NCBI GenBank assembly: GCA_023621975.1
Contig: JAMOAC010000015.1
Span: 1-6,899 of the forward strand
Source of the DNA: Bacillota bacterium
GTDB lineage: Bacteria > Bacillota_A > Clostridia > Acetivibrionales > DUMB01
Direction: 5' to 3'
Length of the DNA stretch: 6,899 nucleotides
Shown: positions 5,082 to 6,899 of the stretch, piece after piece
Layout of the letters: each line of letters starts with the position of its first letter
Position numbering within the stretch: the first letter of the stretch is position 1
Made by a program: the position numbers and the translations under genes
Notes under the pieces: generated by a model
Told to the model about the DNA's origin: nothing
The model's input: the letters and a program-made list of their open reading frames with translations, nothing else
The model's database searches: none

Positions 5082-6800
5082 ATGAATAAATACGAGATAG
5101 CGGCTGTACTCAATGACATTGGCTTGCTCCTGGAGTTAAAAGGCGAAAACTTTTTCAAATCAAAAGCCTATTATGATGCGGCCAGAACTATGGAACTCCT
5201 TGATGAAGACCCCGAAATACTGGTAAAGGAAGACAGGTTGAAGGACATTAAGGGCTTTGGGAAGGCTTTGACAAAGAAAATAACTGAACTTGTTACCACG
5301 GGAAAGCTGCAATACTACGAGGAGCTCAAACAGTCAATCCCCGGCGGTTTGATAGAAATGCTGAAGATACCCGGGCTTGGCCCCAAAAAGATAAGGGCTA
5401 TATATGAGAAGCTGGGTATAAGCACTATCGGTGAATTGAAATATGCCTGCCTTGAAAACAGGCTGACCAAACTTCCCGGATTTGGTGAGAAGACCCAGCA
5501 AAAAGTGCTGGAAGGGATAGAGAATCTTGACAAATACAGGGGAAGGTTTCACTATCACGAAGCGGCAAGGATGGCTGCTGAACTGATTGAAACCCTCAGA
5601 AAAAGCGGCAAGGTTATAAGATGCAGCGAGGGAGGAAGCATCAGAAGAAAAAAAGAGACGGTCAAGGATATAGATATACTTGCAAGCAGTGAAGACAGCG
5701 AAGCAGTAATGGAGCTTTTCACAGGCCACCCTCTAGTAGCCCAGGTGACTTCAAAGGGCAGCACCAAATCCAGCGTTATTTTGTATAACGGCATGGCGGC
5801 TGATTTAAGGGTGGTAAGCGATGAGGAATACCCGTATGCACTGCACCATTTTACCGGAAGCAAGGAACACAATACCGCCATGAGGCATATTTCAAAGCAG
5901 CACGGTATAAAGATGAATGAATACGGGCTATTCAGGGGGGATGAATTGATAATATGCAGGACCGAAGAGGAAATTTTTCAGGTTTTCGGCATGAGCTATA
6001 TTCCGCCGGAATTGAGGGAAAATGCCGGTGAGATTGAAGCCGCCCTGGAAGGCAGAATACCCAAATTAGTTGAAAATGGCGACATTCGCGGTGTATTTCA
6101 CGTACATACCAACTACAGCGACGGAACAAATTCAATAGAGGAGCTTATCAGGGCCTGTATCGAAAGGGGATATGCATATCTTGGAATATCCGACCACAGC
6201 CGATCGGCATTTTATGCTGGAGGGCTCGGTATCGAAGATATAAAAAGACAGCACGAGGAAATTGACAGGCTGAACAGTAAATACCCCAACTTTAAAGTTT
6301 TAAAAGGTATAGAGCTGGATATTTTGCCTGACGGAAGCATTGACTACGATGAGGAAGTACTTTCATGGTTTGATTTTACCATAGCTTCAATACACTCGTC
6401 TTTCAATCTTGATGAGGATAAAATGACCGAAAGGATAATAAAGGCGATAAAAAACAAGTACGTTACAATACTGGGCCATCCCACGGGAAGACTGCTCCTT
6501 TCAAGGGAACCCTACAGGATAAACATGGATGAAGTGATTTGTGCTGCTGCAGAGGAAAATGTTTTTATAGAGATAAATGCAAACCCCTACAGGCTCGACA
6601 TGGACTGGAGATACTGCAAGGCAGCAAGGGAAGCAGGATGCAAGTTTGTTATATGCCCCGATGCTCACAGGATTGACGGGATAGACGATATGCAATACGG
6701 TATCAATGTAGCAAGGAAAGGCTGGCTTGGGAAAGGGGACATATTGAATACGTATGAAATTGCTGATGTATGCAGTTTGCTGAAAAAAGGGAAGTTGTAA
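5082..6800 (+). CDS. polX: DNA polymerase X / 3'-5' exonuclease (PolX)
   Basis: 572 residues, full length for bacterial PolX (about 570 in Bacillus subtilis). It is a cytoplasmic repair enzyme that fills short gaps in DNA, for example in base excision repair, and carries a metal-dependent exonuclease. The N-terminal part holds helix-hairpin-helix motifs at about 51-70 (IKGFGKAL), 94-113 (IPGLGPKKI) and 128-147 (LPGFGEKT). The polymerase palm follows: GGS at 184-186, metal ligands D196 and D198 in VKDIDIL, and D241 in ADLRVV; the thumb contains HHFTGSKEHN (255-264). The C-terminal PHP domain starts near 336 with FHVHTNYSDG (H340, H342, D347), then D371-H372, E411, H438, H466 (LGHPTGR) and D527/H529 (CPDAHR). 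All expected metal ligands appear present, so both activities should be intact. ATG 5082 is preceded by AGGTGAT at 5 nt. It has no known role in pili; the adjacency is probably incidental. Confidence 0.96.
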   Translation: MNKYEIAAVLNDIGLLLELKGENFFKSKAYYDAARTMELLDEDPEILVKEDRLKDIKGFGKALTKKITELVTTGKLQYYEELKQSIPGGLIEMLKIPGLGPKKIRAIYEKLGISTIGELKYACLENRLTKLPGFGEKTQQKVLEGIENLDKYRGRFHYHEAARMAAELIETLRKSGKVIRCSEGGSIRRKKETVKDIDILASSEDSEAVMELFTGHPLVAQVTSKGSTKSSVILYNGMAADLRVVSDEEYPYALHHFTGSKEHNTAMRHISKQHGIKMNEYGLFRGDELIICRTEEEIFQVFGMSYIPPELRENAGEIEAALEGRIPKLVENGDIRGVFHVHTNYSDGTNSIEELIRACIERGYAYLGISDHSRSAFYAGGLGIEDIKRQHEEIDRLNSKYPNFKVLKGIELDILPDGSIDYDEEVLSWFDFTIASIHSSFNLDEDKMTERIIKAIKNKYVTILGHPTGRLLLSREPYRINMDEVICAAAEENVFIEINANPYRLDMDWRYCKAAREAGCKFVICPDAHRIDGIDDMQYGINVARKGWLGKGDILNTYEIADVCSLLKKGKL

Positions 6801-6824
6801 AATAAAATGCCGTAATATATAGAA

Positions 6825-6893
6825 AACTCATGGTAATCCATTGTAAAATGTTTAACGACCAAGAAAAACATTAGCAAAGGAGTACCATGAGTT
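6825..6893. repeat. Nested inverted repeat at the right edge
   Basis: Outer arms: AACTCATGGTAATCC (6825-6839) and GGAGTACCATGAGTT (6879-6893) are complementary at 14 of 15 positions, with an uninterrupted core of 11. Inner arms: AATGTTT (6847-6853) and AAACATT (6866-6872), perfect over 7 bp with a 12 nt loop. The left outer arm is also preceded by ATATAT and the right one followed by TATATAT, at slightly different distance. The right outer arm includes the GGAG and ATG of a probable next gene. It has no T-run, so it is not a normal terminator. It may be a regulatory stem or part of a mobile-element end. Confidence 0.75.
6877..6882 (+). promoter_or_regulatory. Ribosome binding site of the gene entering at the right edge
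   Basis: AAGGAG at 6877-6882 lies 4 nt before ATG 6887. Four of its bases (6879-6882) are inside the right arm of the inverted repeat, as is the start codon, so a folded transcript reaching back to 6825 would hide both. Confidence 0.5.
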
Positions 6894-6899
6894 ATATAT
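6887..6899 (+). CDS. Probable start of a gene running off the window (MSYI...)
   Basis: ATG 6887 follows AAGGAG after 4 nt and reads Met-Ser-Tyr-Ile before the window ends. Four residues do not identify a family. Some transposases, including members of the IS30 family, begin with Met-Ser-Tyr, and an inverted repeat just upstream would fit an insertion sequence end, but this is a guess. Confidence 0.4.

Noticed and set aside
5334..5729. 131-codon minus-strand frame
   Set aside because: Lies entirely inside polX, whose motifs are conserved across this stretch; no ribosome binding site or known motif.

Overview
The window looks like a low-GC Firmicute of the class Clostridia. The coding sequence is AT-leaning with many AGA/AGG arginine and ATA isoleucine codons, starts are often GTG behind strong purine-rich ribosome binding sites, and the gene content (TadE-like pseudopilins next to a large DUF5702/TadG-like protein, then a PHP-type PolX) is familiar from clostridial genomes. 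The exact genus cannot be fixed from this sequence.

Layout, all on the + strand: (1) 1-234, the 3' end of an unrecognised gene. (2) 235-696, a very AT-rich non-coding gap with a degenerate array of about five 29-31 bp tandem repeats (501-648), a further weak direct copy near 388-412, an inverted copy at 250-268, and a possible extended -10 promoter at 655-663. (3) 697-5018, a tight three-gene set for cell-surface/pilus proteins: a TadE-like pseudopilin (697-1371), a large one-anchor DUF5702/TadG-like protein with a long coiled coil (1391-3886), and a second TadE-like pseudopilin (3873-5018). The last overlaps its upstream neighbour by 14 nt and carries an extra C-terminal domain. (4) 5082-6800, polX, a complete DNA polymerase X/3'-5' exonuclease. 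(5) 6801-6899, a nested inverted repeat whose right arm covers the ribosome binding site and ATG of a gene that runs off the window.

The three surface proteins share a short basic leader, a Gly-Ser/Gln-(Ile/Val)-Thr-Val junction and one N-terminal membrane helix. They are probably inserted together as minor components of a Tad (tight adherence/Flp-type) pilus or a related envelope machine. The ATPase, the TadB/TadC-like membrane proteins, the prepilin peptidase and the major Flp pilin are not in the window. The two TadE-like proteins have the Glu at +5 expected of processed pseudopilins, while the large middle protein has Phe there, as expected of a TadG-like anchor.

The most unusual feature is the C-terminal ~130 residues of the second TadE-like protein. 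By pattern recall they resemble the restriction-endonuclease-like toxin domain found at the C-termini of CdiA/Rhs/LXG polymorphic toxins, but acidic residues expected in the active site appear to be replaced and no immunity-type gene follows. This suggests a toxin fold reused as an extracellular, perhaps DNA-binding, pilus module.
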